Source: Myxococcales bacterium (GTDB lineage Bacteria; Myxococcota_C; UBA6777). Taken from it: DNA of 12,260 nt. The stretch is taken from positions 1 to 12,260 of the forward strand of contig JALTMC010000257.1 in the NCBI GenBank assembly GCA_027005175.1. The letters are read 5' to 3'. A model generated the notes under the pieces. That model ran no database searches, was not told the DNA's origin, and was given only the letters and a program-made list of their open reading frames with translations. The translations under genes were made by a program, and so were the position numbers. Each line of letters begins with the position of its first letter. Position 1 is the first letter of the stretch. This document shows positions 1 through 7,241 of this stretch, one piece after another.

Positions 1-1471
1 TTTCCATCTTGTCACCGACCTTCACTTTGGTCTTATCAGCCTTGAAGGATGTGATGCGAGGTGCTGTAGGATCGAGCACATTAATCTCGATATTTGCCTT
101 GCCTTCGGGCTTATACTTGGTGTGGTCGTTGTTCATCAGATAGACATGTAGATTGTGCAACCCTGGACTGGTGTTCTTGGGTAAGGTCATCTTATAAGAC
201 TCGACATAACCTGGCGTAAAATAATCCTTCTCGGGATCATTATCATCCAACGTTACATGATAGTGACCTTCACCGGACTTATTGATCGGTGAATTCGAGA
301 TCTTCGTCAACTTAAAATTGCTGGTGCTGATCTTAATTTCAAACTCTTTTCCAGGCACCACATTTTTGTTCGCAATGGTCGCATTAACGATCGGCGTATC
401 CTTGCCTACGATTTCAATGTCTACACTCGATTTCGTCTCTGGAGTATACTTGGTGTGGTCGTTGTTCATCAGATAAACAAAGAGCTTTTGTTTACCCAAA
501 GGTATGCTGGAAGGTAAAATCAACTCAAGCTTTTCTCGATAGTCTGCCGAGAAATAGATCTTACTATCTGTAGGATCACCATCACCAAGCAACACATGGT
601 AATGGCCTTCGCCGGGTTTTGCTTTGGCTGCCGGATTGGCAATTTTCACCAGGGAAAAGTTGGTCACAGAGATCGTGAGAATAACGATATCGCCGGGAGC
701 GGCTGTCTTTTTACTGGCCGTCACGCTCAAGGTAGGGGCCGCTGCCTGAGCCACCTCAAAATCAAGAGAAGCTCGAACTTCCGGATTGGCCTTGGTATGG
801 TTGTTGTTCATCAACGTGACCCATAACTTATGAGGCCCCGCTGTCGTTGTCAGTGGAATCGTCACTTTAATTGTGCTCTTGTACCCTACACCGATATAAG
901 TCTTTGCTGCATCATTTTTGTCCAAAGACACATGGTAATGACCTTCACCCTTCGCGGGAGACGTATTGGAAGCGGGCTCTTTAAGACGAAATCCCTTCAC
1001 ATCGACCGACAGAATGATCTGCTCTCCAGGGTTGACCTTCGTACTGCCCATGGCCTTCAATGCGATCGTAGGAAGATTAGCCGATTTAATGTTAATGGTG
1101 ACAGATTGTTCCATGGTTGGAGTGACAGGAGTTTTGTCCCCTTTGTACAGAGCCACACGCAACTTGTGAGCACCGGCGGTCAGGCCGGAAGGCAATGTCA
1201 CTTCGATGGTCGAGGCAAAGCCCTCTTTCAAAGGCTCTGTTTTCTCATCGAGAAAGATCCGATAATAACCTGTACTAGAAGCCGTTGATCCACTCGCAGG
1301 ATCGGTGAGAGTAAAATTGGTAACAGTGATCGTAAGGGTGACCTTATCGCCAGCGGCTACTTCCTGCTTGTTCACAGAAACTGCCAATGTCACTGGACCA
1401 CCACCACACGAACTCCACAAGAACAAACCAAACAAAACATAGATCCAAGACCATCTCACACGAAGTAACAT
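1..1471 (-). CDS. Putative surface lipoprotein with tandem ~110-residue Ig-like repeats (3' end outside window)
   Basis: The frame is open from ATG at 1471 to the window edge, giving 490 residues with no stop. GGGAGG at 1477-1482 lies 5 nt before the ATG. The N-terminus (MLLRVRW, then a hydrophobic stretch ending FLWSSC) looks like a lipoprotein signal with the lipidated Cys at 22 followed by GGG; Trp at -3 makes the lipobox imperfect. Four repeats of about 110 residues follow (about 25-131, 132-243, 244-357, 358-467) and a fifth begins near 468. Repeats 2-4 share the core GEGHYHV-LDD-D, then G-H-L-VYLMNNDHTKY-PE, separated by a beta-rich stretch with P/V-G and NF-L. This pattern suggests Ig/cadherin-like beta sandwiches outside the cytoplasm. 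Repeat 1 is degenerate (GYYRIFLDE instead of GEGHYHV). Function unknown; adhesion, metal binding or a structural role are guesses. The gene stands alone downstream of the tandem-repeat region. Confidence 0.85.
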   Translation of the reverse strand, partial: MLLRVRWSWIYVLFGLFLWSSCGGGPVTLAVSVNKQEVAAGDKVTLTITVTNFTLTDPASGSTASSTGYYRIFLDEKTEPLKEGFASTIEVTLPSGLTAGAHKLRVALYKGDKTPVTPTMEQSVTINIKSANLPTIALKAMGSTKVNPGEQIILSVDVKGFRLKEPASNTSPAKGEGHYHVSLDKNDAAKTYIGVGYKSTIKVTIPLTTTAGPHKLWVTLMNNNHTKANPEVRASLDFEVAQAAAPTLSVTASKKTAAPGDIVILTISVTNFSLVKIANPAAKAKPGEGHYHVLLGDGDPTDSKIYFSADYREKLELILPSSIPLGKQKLFVYLMNNDHTKYTPETKSSVDIEIVGKDTPIVNATIANKNVVPGKEFEIKISTSNFKLTKISNSPINKSGEGHYHVTLDDNDPEKDYFTPGYVESYKMTLPKNTSPGLHNLHVYLMNNDHTKYKPEGKANIEINVLDPTAPRITSFKADKTKVKVGDKME

Positions 1472-1476
1472 AGAAA

Positions 1477-1482
1477 CCTCCC
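1477..1482 (-). promoter_or_regulatory. Ribosome binding site of the lipoprotein gene
   Basis: Read on the minus strand this is GGGAGG, 5 nt upstream of the ATG at 1471. It fixes the start and agrees with the signal-peptide-like N-terminus that follows. Confidence 0.7.
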
Positions 1483-1509
1483 GACATATCCAAGAATAAC
1501 ATACTGTAA

Positions 1510-1544
1510 TATTTAGAAGTAGAAGACAAAAGATACAGTGTCAA
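1510..1544 (-). promoter_or_regulatory. Weak candidate promoter for the lipoprotein gene
   Basis: On the minus strand a perfect TTGACA (-35-like) lies at 1544-1539, about 70 bp before the ATG. At 17-bp spacing the -10 position reads TACTTC, a poor match; an A/T-rich TAAATATTA lies about 6 bp further on. The -35 match may be chance. Confidence 0.2.
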
Positions 1545-1609
1545 GAAAGACGTATACAATACTTCTACGAATCCTTCCCGCTCACTAGATTTACTCCAAG
1601 CAAGAAAAT

Positions 1610-1895
1610 CAGAGCCTGTCTGCACCATCACGTTGAACAACACCCTCCCTCCACTCCTTCGAGTGTTTCTCGGCAAGAAGAGCAGAGCTTATCTGTCATC
1701 ACGTTGAACAGCGTCCTCCCTCCACTCCTTCGACTTGTTCTCGGCAAGAAGGGCAGAGCCTGTCTGCCATCACGTTGAACAACGTTCTTCCTCCACTCCT
1801 TCGAGTTACTCTCAGCAAGAAGAGCAGAGCTTGTCTGTCATTCCATTGAGCAGCGTCCTCCCTTCACTCCTTCGAGTTGTTCTCAGCAAGAAAGG
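1610..1895. repeat. Four-copy ~71-bp tandem repeat (minisatellite) in the exonuclease-lipoprotein gap
   Basis: Copies lie at 1610-1682 (73 bp), 1683-1753, 1754-1824 and 1825-1895 (71 bp each). Each begins CAGAGC(C/T)T(G/A)TCTG on the plus strand, passes through CACGTTGAACA (degenerate in copy 4) and CTCC(C/T)TCCACTCCTTCGA, and ends GCAAGAA(G/A)(A/G)G. A decayed partial copy seems to lie at about 1579-1609. The 71-bp period is not a multiple of three, so this is not a peptide repeat. Most copies contain ACTC-CTTC-GAGT, a 4-5 bp stem with a four-base loop; copy 2 breaks it. The array ends 2 bp from the exonuclease stop codon and, with the leader up to 1472, fills the gap. No gene is visible here. 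Confidence 0.9.
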
Positions 1896-1897
1896 TC

Positions 1898-2761
1898 TCA
1901 TTTTTCTGGAGGTTCGGAGTCTCCAGAGATGAGGCGGTACTCTTCGATACGATCCATTCGGAAGCATCGTTGTTCTTGTCGAAGGTGACAGAAAGCGTAT
2001 ATGTAGGGAGCCGAGAAGCGTTCGGGAGTGATACGACGATCGCGAACTTCGTCTTTGCCGTTGCGGTAACGGATCGCAACAGGAAGCGAGTGTTCGATGG
2101 CCATCCAGAAGGTTTTTTCAAGGGGAGAGAGAGATTTGGGTGAAGAAGGCATACCGCGAAAAGGGTATGTTTCTGTCAGTTGGGCCAGCGTGGTGATGCC
2201 TTGCTCTTTGAGTTTGTCAAAGAGTAAGAAGAGCAAGTAGGCGGTAGTTCGGGCATCGTCAAGAGCGCGATGAAACTGTGTTGAGGGAAGCTGGTACTGT
2301 TTGGCCAATCGAGATAGGGCATAGCCATTGGCGTCTTTGAGTAATTTGCGTGCGAGCTGAGCGGTGTCTAAGGCGGGACGTTGACTGAGATCTACACCGA
2401 GGGGACGCAACACAGGTAACAAAAAGCTCAGATCAAAGCCGACGTTGTGTCCAGCAATCACAGAGGCACCGATAAACTGGAGAAAAGCAGGAAGCACATC
2501 AGACAAGATGGGTGCGTTCACGAGAGACTCGTTGGTAAGGTGATGAATCGCAATCACCTCTGGAGTCATGAGTTGTTCAGGGTTGACCAGTGTCGTGTAT
2601 TCATCGCCGAGTTCACCATTCTCGATTTTGACGGCACCGATTTCACAGATGGTATCTGTGTGTGCATGCAAGCCGGTGGTTTCCAGATCAATGACAACAA
2701 TGGGAACTTGAGTAAGAAATAGGCTGTAGAGTTTGTCTAGAGCATTTGAGGTATCGTACAA
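1898..2761 (-). CDS. DEDDh 3'-5' exonuclease (DnaQ-like) fused to a C-terminal WYL-like domain
   Basis: 287 residues. The three exonuclease motifs are complete: ExoI VIDLETTG with D25 and E27; ExoII HNVGFDLSFL with D110; ExoIII HRALDDA with H164 and D169, the DEDDh spacing. These residues bind two metal ions and remove nucleotides from 3' ends, as in DNA polymerase III epsilon, and the protein should be cytoplasmic. Residues about 218-278 resemble a WYL domain: a strand with AIRYR, then RRITPERF, YIYAFCHLR and CFRMDRIEEY. WYL domains commonly sense nucleic-acid or nucleotide ligands in transcription regulators and defence proteins, so this one may regulate or target the nuclease (inference). 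The start is TTG at 2761, supported by AGGA 6 nt upstream; no ATG or GTG lies just upstream in frame. It is not a polymerase fusion. It follows the coiled-coil gene by 58 bp. Whether it serves repair, proofreading or defence cannot be told from sequence. Confidence 0.9.
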   Translation of the reverse strand: MYDTSNALDKLYSLFLTQVPIVVIDLETTGLHAHTDTICEIGAVKIENGELGDEYTTLVNPEQLMTPEVIAIHHLTNESLVNAPILSDVLPAFLQFIGASVIAGHNVGFDLSFLLPVLRPLGVDLSQRPALDTAQLARKLLKDANGYALSRLAKQYQLPSTQFHRALDDARTTAYLLFLLFDKLKEQGITTLAQLTETYPFRGMPSSPKSLSPLEKTFWMAIEHSLPVAIRYRNGKDEVRDRRITPERFSAPYIYAFCHLRQEQRCFRMDRIEEYRLISGDSEPPEK

Positions 2762-2767
2762 AGCGAT

Positions 2768-2771
2768 TCCT
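2768..2771 (-). promoter_or_regulatory. Ribosome binding site supporting a TTG start for the exonuclease
   Basis: The minus strand reads AGGA here, 6 nt before TTG at 2761-2759. The frame stays open further upstream but shows no nearby ATG or GTG, so this site decides the start. Confidence 0.5.
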
Positions 2772-2819
2772 GCCCATCGGCTGCTGTTTTCACAAAAGGA
2801 AAGAAGTAAATGGCATAGT

Positions 2820-5258
2820 TTATTTCATGACAGTGGGTTGAACTACAGGTGATTTGGGTTTGTTCGGAAGCTTCAAAGCAGACTGGGCAGGTAGCAAGGG
2901 CACTACCTTAAGCCGGGTCTCAAGAGTGTCCTTGTTTTTACGCATTACAACCCTCAATGGCTCGCGGCGTACCGCAGGCACAAACTTCACAATCACAGGA
3001 GACTTTTGGGCTCCGTTGATGCGAACAACCCCACGAAACTGGCGCAACTTTGGTTTGTTTGTTCGTTGTCCAAGACCCACACGAGTTTTACGGTAGAGAG
3101 AACGCTTTGGGGTATTCATCGACTTGTATCGACTTTGTCCAACCCGTTGGCTTGGCAACCAGATCTGGAAGTAAAAGAACAAGGCACCTGCAATACCCAG
3201 AAGCAAAAGCAGCCCAGTCAACAAAAAGGTGCTGCGATAGCGACGGATGGTTTTTTCTGTGTTCTCTTTGGTGTTCTGTAGTGCTTCTTCTGCTGTTTTC
3301 GCCCGAAGTGCCACCTGCTCCGCCTCTTCACGCGAGGCGTCTGCACGCTTTTTCGCAGTCTCTGCCGCGTGAAGGCCTTCTTGTACAAAAGATTCTTGCT
3401 GTTGCAGGTTGGAACGTTCAGCCTCCAGTTGCTCTCGTTCAGCCCGTGCTTTTTCTTGTGCTTCTTGCGCTTCGGCAATCGACTGCGCTGCCCCTGTCAT
3501 TGCAATATGTGCCTGAGCTTCCATGGCTTCCGCACGTTGGATCAACAACAAGGTTTCTGCTTTGGTTTGTTCTGCAGCCTGCTCTCTCTCTTGCGCTTCC
3601 TGGAGTGAAGCATCCGCTTTCTCTTGCAAACGCTCCAGATCACGACGCAGCAACTCCATCGGGCGAAGCTGAACTTGCAACTCCTCCAACATCTTATGAC
3701 GGTCTGCGATCTCTTGATCGATCTCCACACTTCGCAGCTCAGCCTCTTCTCGCACCCGCTGCACAGCTTGGCGTTCAGACTCCATCTCTTGTTGTTGAGC
3801 ATCAAGGCTCTCCTGGCGAGCGTTCAACTCTTCCAACTGCTTAACAAGTTGTTCCGCCGTCTGCTTTGCATCCTTCTGTGCTTCGGCTGCCTGCTCACGC
3901 AAAGCGGCAAGCTCCGTCACAATCAACTCTTTCTCTGAACGTGAAGACTCGACCGTTCTCTCCAAAGATTGGAGTTCTTCCTGAAGCTGGGCTGTCTGTG
4001 TTTGAAGATCGGCCAACTGAGATTTCTGTTCTTGACTTTGCCCCAACACTCTCTCAGCCGCTTCTCGATCCGCCTGAAGGGCTTCAAGCTCCTGCTTCAG
4101 CTCTGTCGTTTGAACAAGGATCTTCTGATGAGCCTCCTGAGCCTGCTGGGTCTCCTCCAACAATGTATCCCGTTGTTGCTGAGCTTCCTGCATCTCCTTC
4201 TCAATCGATTGTTGATTCAGAAGAACTTCCGCCATCTCTTCGCGGAGTTGCTCCATATCGGCCTTCACAACAGCGTAATCTGCGATCGATTGTTGGTGTT
4301 GTTCCAGCTCAACCTCAGCATCTCGTACTTGTTGTTGCAATGTCGACAGCTCAACCTCTGTCGCCAGGCGTTGTTCGGCAAGCTCTTCGTTGAGCTTTTC
4401 ATTGCCCTCTCGTTGTACCTGTTCAAGCTCTTGCTTGCGTTGTTCTAGCTCAGCCGCACTGGCCTGAACCTGTTGTTGCAGAGCTTCCAACTCTGCCTCT
4501 AAAGCCTGACGCTGCTCAGCAAAACCTGCACTGACCTTGTCATTAAACTCTTGCTCTTTGCGTTGTAACTCTTCCTCTTGTTGTTCCAGCTCTTTTTCTC
4601 GCCGACGCAGGCGAGTCTCCGCAAGAATGGCTCGCTCTCGCTCTCGCTTGGCTTCCAGGATCGACTCCTCTGCCTGCTTTTTTTCTTGCTGAGCTTTTGC
4701 CAACGCCGCCTCGGCATCCTGTTTCTCTGCCTGCGCTCTTGTGTTTTGCTGCTCAAGCTGGCCTTGCAGCAAGGAGACCTGTTGCTTGGCTGTGATAAGG
4801 TCTTGCTCTACCTGCTGAAGCTTCTCTTGCAGTTGCGCCTCCTTTCCAGCAGAGGCCGCGCTGACGGAGTGGTACGAAGTCGAACTTCGTGTTGAAGCAG
4901 GAGAGGCAGCCTTTGCCGCCTTTTGACGTGCATACTCAGCCGAAACTCCAGGCTGGGCCGTTGTATGTTGTTCAACAGCCTTTTGAGCCTCATCCTGACT
5001 GTAGGCAAAGGTCGAGCGCAGATTGGGTTGAGAACCGCCAGGCAGAGCGTCTCTGGAGGCAGCGGAAGCTGCTGCTGCCGCAGGCTGAGATGCGCTGGAT
5101 GAACCCGCAGCACTGCGCGCTTGAGGACTCGACGCATACTGTGGATGTTGGAGGTGATACAACTGTGCTCCACAAGCACAAGCGAACTGATAGTGCGATG
5201 GGTATCCGGCAAGATCATAACGCCGACCGCACTGATAACAAGTGATGATGAGGGACAT
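2820..5258 (-). CDS. Zinc-ribbon / long coiled-coil / single-pass membrane protein
   Basis: 812 residues. Order: a small zinc-ribbon-like N-terminus with C7-x2-C10 and C27-x-C29; a low-complexity Ala/Ser/Gln linker (about 40-137); a very long coiled coil (about 138-675) rich in Glu, Gln, Ala, Leu and Lys; one hydrophobic segment (about 678-701, TGLLLLLGIAGALFFYF); and a 111-residue, very basic, Pro-containing tail (702-812). Within the coil, AEQR-A-E-EL--LQQQV occurs twice about 45 residues apart, a sign of internal duplication. The architecture suggests a filamentous scaffold or tether anchored at the inner membrane with its zinc ribbon in the cytoplasm; this is inference. I recognise no family by name. 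The ATG at 5258 has AAGGA 7 nt upstream. Long coiled coils attract misleading matches to SMC or myosin, and no ATPase motif is visible. Confidence 0.88.
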   Translation of the reverse strand: MSLIITCYQCGRRYDLAGYPSHYQFACACGAQLYHLQHPQYASSPQARSAAGSSSASQPAAAAASAASRDALPGGSQPNLRSTFAYSQDEAQKAVEQHTTAQPGVSAEYARQKAAKAASPASTRSSTSYHSVSAASAGKEAQLQEKLQQVEQDLITAKQQVSLLQGQLEQQNTRAQAEKQDAEAALAKAQQEKKQAEESILEAKRERERAILAETRLRRREKELEQQEEELQRKEQEFNDKVSAGFAEQRQALEAELEALQQQVQASAAELEQRKQELEQVQREGNEKLNEELAEQRLATEVELSTLQQQVRDAEVELEQHQQSIADYAVVKADMEQLREEMAEVLLNQQSIEKEMQEAQQQRDTLLEETQQAQEAHQKILVQTTELKQELEALQADREAAERVLGQSQEQKSQLADLQTQTAQLQEELQSLERTVESSRSEKELIVTELAALREQAAEAQKDAKQTAEQLVKQLEELNARQESLDAQQQEMESERQAVQRVREEAELRSVEIDQEIADRHKMLEELQVQLRPMELLRRDLERLQEKADASLQEAQEREQAAEQTKAETLLLIQRAEAMEAQAHIAMTGAAQSIAEAQEAQEKARAEREQLEAERSNLQQQESFVQEGLHAAETAKKRADASREEAEQVALRAKTAEEALQNTKENTEKTIRRYRSTFLLTGLLLLLGIAGALFFYFQIWLPSQRVGQSRYKSMNTPKRSLYRKTRVGLGQRTNKPKLRQFRGVVRINGAQKSPVIVKFVPAVRREPLRVVMRKNKDTLETRLKVVPLLPAQSALKLPNKPKSPVVQPTVMK

Positions 5259-5510
5259 TTCCTGTTCCTTCTCAATCTTATATCAACTACAAAAAAAGTA
5301 GTGTGTTGTTCTTGTTGCGATATCCCTAATACTATTGGATTTAGGACATCCCGACCGAAAGGTCAATGTACCTACATACAACAAAATGCCTTCGTCGTCC
5401 AATCTAAGGCCAGAATCAGGGGCTTTTGGTTCAAATTTAATCTTAAAAAAACATGACAGATCGAGCGTACTACGACAGTTCAGCACATCATCCCCCCCCA
5501 CAAAGAGAAA
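5259..5510. other. Gene-free spacer and leader upstream of the coiled-coil gene
   Basis: No credible gene is seen. The stretch is richer in A/T than its surroundings and has short inverted repeats, for example GACC-GAAA-GGTC at 5353-5364 and ACTAC-A7-GTAGT near 5285-5301. The minus strand carries TTGACC at 5366-5361, a possible -35, but the hexamer 17 bp on (TAAATC) is a poor -10. A promoter for the coiled-coil gene probably lies here but cannot be placed with confidence. Short open frames on both strands have no recognisable content. Confidence 0.4.
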
Positions 5511-5706
5511 GAGCTGGACAGATCAGGTAGAGTCCACCCAGGAGGGGTAGGACCCAAGTCTTCCCTACAGAGAGAGAAAAGATCAGGATGGATCAGGGAG
5601 GGTCCACCCGGCAGAGGTCACTCCCAAGTCTTCCCTACAGAGAGAAAGAAAAGATCAGGATGGATCAGGGAGGGTCCACCCGGGAGGGACGGGACCAAAG
5701 TCTTCA
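5511..5706. repeat. Tandem copies of the 3' end of the P5CDH gene (period 70-72 bp)
   Basis: Copies lie at 5511-5580, 5581-5652 and 5653-5706. The third is the genuine 3' end of the dehydrogenase gene; the other two lie beyond its stop. Copies 2 and 3 are identical over their first 31 bases (GATCAGGATGGATCAGGGAG and the following GGTCCACCCGG), suggesting a recent event. Read on the minus strand, copy 3 encodes EDFGPVPPGWTLPDPS-stop, copy 2 EDLGVTSAGWTLPDPS-stop and copy 1 EDLGPTPPGWTLPDLS. The 72-bp period between copies 3 and 2 keeps the frame, so the sequence after the real stop is open for 23 codons to a second identical TGA. Copy 1 is offset by 70 bp and has lost the stop. Confidence 0.88.
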
Positions 5707-7241
5707 ATAATCTCTCGGTGGCAAGACCACACCATCTGAATGGCTTCGGGTGTGCCGATACCTGCACCACGAGGGTCGCCTGCCGGACCAAACCAATGAT
5801 TTTGAGGAGCACCTGTTGTTCGAGCCCGCAACCCGGCATAGGTTGTACCATTCACAGTATGACCCAAGACCTTCTGTACAAAGATGACATCGTTGGAGAC
5901 CACCGCTGCGGTCAGGTGGTGATTCATGCGTTCACATGCTTCGAGAACGAGGGGAAGTTGGGAGTCATCCCAAAGGGTCACGACCTGAAATGGCCCAAAG
6001 ATCTCCGTACATACCCGTTCGAAGTATGTATCTTTGAGTATCTCATTCAGAGGAATGAAGATCGCGGTGGGTTCAAAGGCACCACAAGCGTCGTGAAACC
6101 CTTGTCCTTCAAGCGGCTTACCTCCCCATAAGACTTTGGCTCCAGGGATCTCTAAGAGTTGTTTGGTGTGATGGATCATACGCTCTGTAGACACAGTTAA
6201 AACAGGTCCAAGGGTAAGGTCCTCCACGGAGCGGCGAGAGGCCAATGTTTTGATTCTGCCCAACAGTCCCAGATCTACCCAGTTTTGGTGGGCAAATAAG
6301 ATGGATTGAGCAGAACATTTTTGTCCACTGGCAGCATAGGCATCTTGGTCCGACTGCCACGCCACATACTCTACCATCTCGTTGGAGGCGTCGGGTCCCA
6401 GGATCTTCCAGTCAAACCCAGCATCTTCAATCCGGACTTTTCCATGAGTGTTGTTTGCTAAGAGTTCGGCCACTTCGGAGCTTCCAGTAAACTGGATGTT
6501 CCGAATGGGGGCACGTTCGATCAGCTCTCCCATCACAGGTCCTTGGGCATGAAGTAGATCCAAATCACTGGCAGGCATACCACAGGCAATCAACATTCGA
6601 ACAAACTGCTCGATCACGATGCTTGTGGTCTCTGATCCTTTGATCACGGGCTTGTTTCCCATGTAGAGTGCTCCCATCAGCTGCAACGCAGGGATCTCCA
6701 GGGGGAAGTTAAAGGGACAGATCACAGCGACAGGTCCAAAAGGCCAGCGGTATCCGCTGCTTTTCTGTCCGAGATGATCGCCAGGGTTGCTGAAGCCACG
6801 CGCCAAAAATCGTACGTTGTCCCCTCCAAAGTTCTCCAGAAAGGTTCGCGTGACAATAACTTCGCCTCTGGCTTGGGCATCGCTCTTGGGCATCACTCGC
6901 TGTATAAGACGAGTGAAGAAGTCCATCACCTCCTGATGTCGCATCAGCGCAGCGGCTTTGGCTGTCACATCCCCATACATCCGGTATCGTTCCACATTTT
7001 TGAAGGGGTTGTGCATACCGTGTTTGGGGCAAGCCTGTAAGCTGTCCACGAAGGGTTGAAGCTCCTCTACGGTAGGATCGGGTGCGTGAAGAAAGACCTC
7101 CCCATTCATGGGGTCGTGAACATCCATCACGGTGGGAGAGGAGAGCCACTCCCCTCCCACCAAATGATAAAGTGTGGCAGGGTGGGCAGCAGACAATGTG
7201 TCGGGATCAACCGTAGCAAAGGACAAAAGAGCATGACTCAT
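5655..7241 (-). CDS. Delta-1-pyrroline-5-carboxylate dehydrogenase, plant-type ALDH12 class
   Basis: 528 residues. It should oxidise glutamate-gamma-semialdehyde (the open form of pyrroline-5-carboxylate) to glutamate with NAD+, the second step of proline breakdown, in the cytoplasm. Aldehyde dehydrogenase landmarks: PFNFP at 176-180, the NKPVIKGSE cofactor loop near 196-204, FTGSS at 251-255, E272 in EDAGFDWK, catalytic C309 in SGQKCSAQS and EIFGPF at 413-418. Placement in ALDH12 rather than the usual bacterial PutA/RocA (ALDH4) type rests on motifs I recall from plant P5CDH: HLGQ-S-GYRWP-GPV, LQLMGALYMGNKP, TTGAPQNHWFGPAGDPRGAG and a C-terminal GPVP-GW-LP. Length also fits. The ATG overlaps the upstream TPR stop as ATGA, implying translational coupling; the Shine-Dalgarno is weak. 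No proline dehydrogenase is in view. Confidence in the ALDH fold is very high; the exact substrate is less certain. Confidence 0.92.
   Translation of the reverse strand: MSHALLSFATVDPDTLSAAHPATLYHLVGGEWLSSPTVMDVHDPMNGEVFLHAPDPTVEELQPFVDSLQACPKHGMHNPFKNVERYRMYGDVTAKAAALMRHQEVMDFFTRLIQRVMPKSDAQARGEVIVTRTFLENFGGDNVRFLARGFSNPGDHLGQKSSGYRWPFGPVAVICPFNFPLEIPALQLMGALYMGNKPVIKGSETTSIVIEQFVRMLIACGMPASDLDLLHAQGPVMGELIERAPIRNIQFTGSSEVAELLANNTHGKVRIEDAGFDWKILGPDASNEMVEYVAWQSDQDAYAASGQKCSAQSILFAHQNWVDLGLLGRIKTLASRRSVEDLTLGPVLTVSTERMIHHTKQLLEIPGAKVLWGGKPLEGQGFHDACGAFEPTAIFIPLNEILKDTYFERVCTEIFGPFQVVTLWDDSQLPLVLEACERMNHHLTAAVVSNDVIFVQKVLGHTVNGTTYAGLRARTTGAPQNHWFGPAGDPRGAGIGTPEAIQMVWSCHREIIEDFGPVPPGWTLPDPS

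Noticed and set aside
1344-1676. 110-residue minus-strand open frame
   Set aside because: It overlaps the start of the lipoprotein in another frame and runs into the repeat array; the lipoprotein frame has a good ribosome site and clear repeats.
1610-1895. CRISPR array or coding peptide repeat
   Set aside because: The whole 71-bp unit repeats without unique spacers, and the period is not a multiple of three.
3050-3844. 264-residue plus-strand open frame
   Set aside because: It is antisense to the coiled-coil gene, whose Glu/Gln/Ala/Leu codons leave the opposite strand open; no recognisable protein content.
5283-5501. 72-residue minus-strand open frame in the leader of the coiled-coil gene
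   Set aside because: No convincing ribosome site or recognisable motif; composition is like non-coding spacer.
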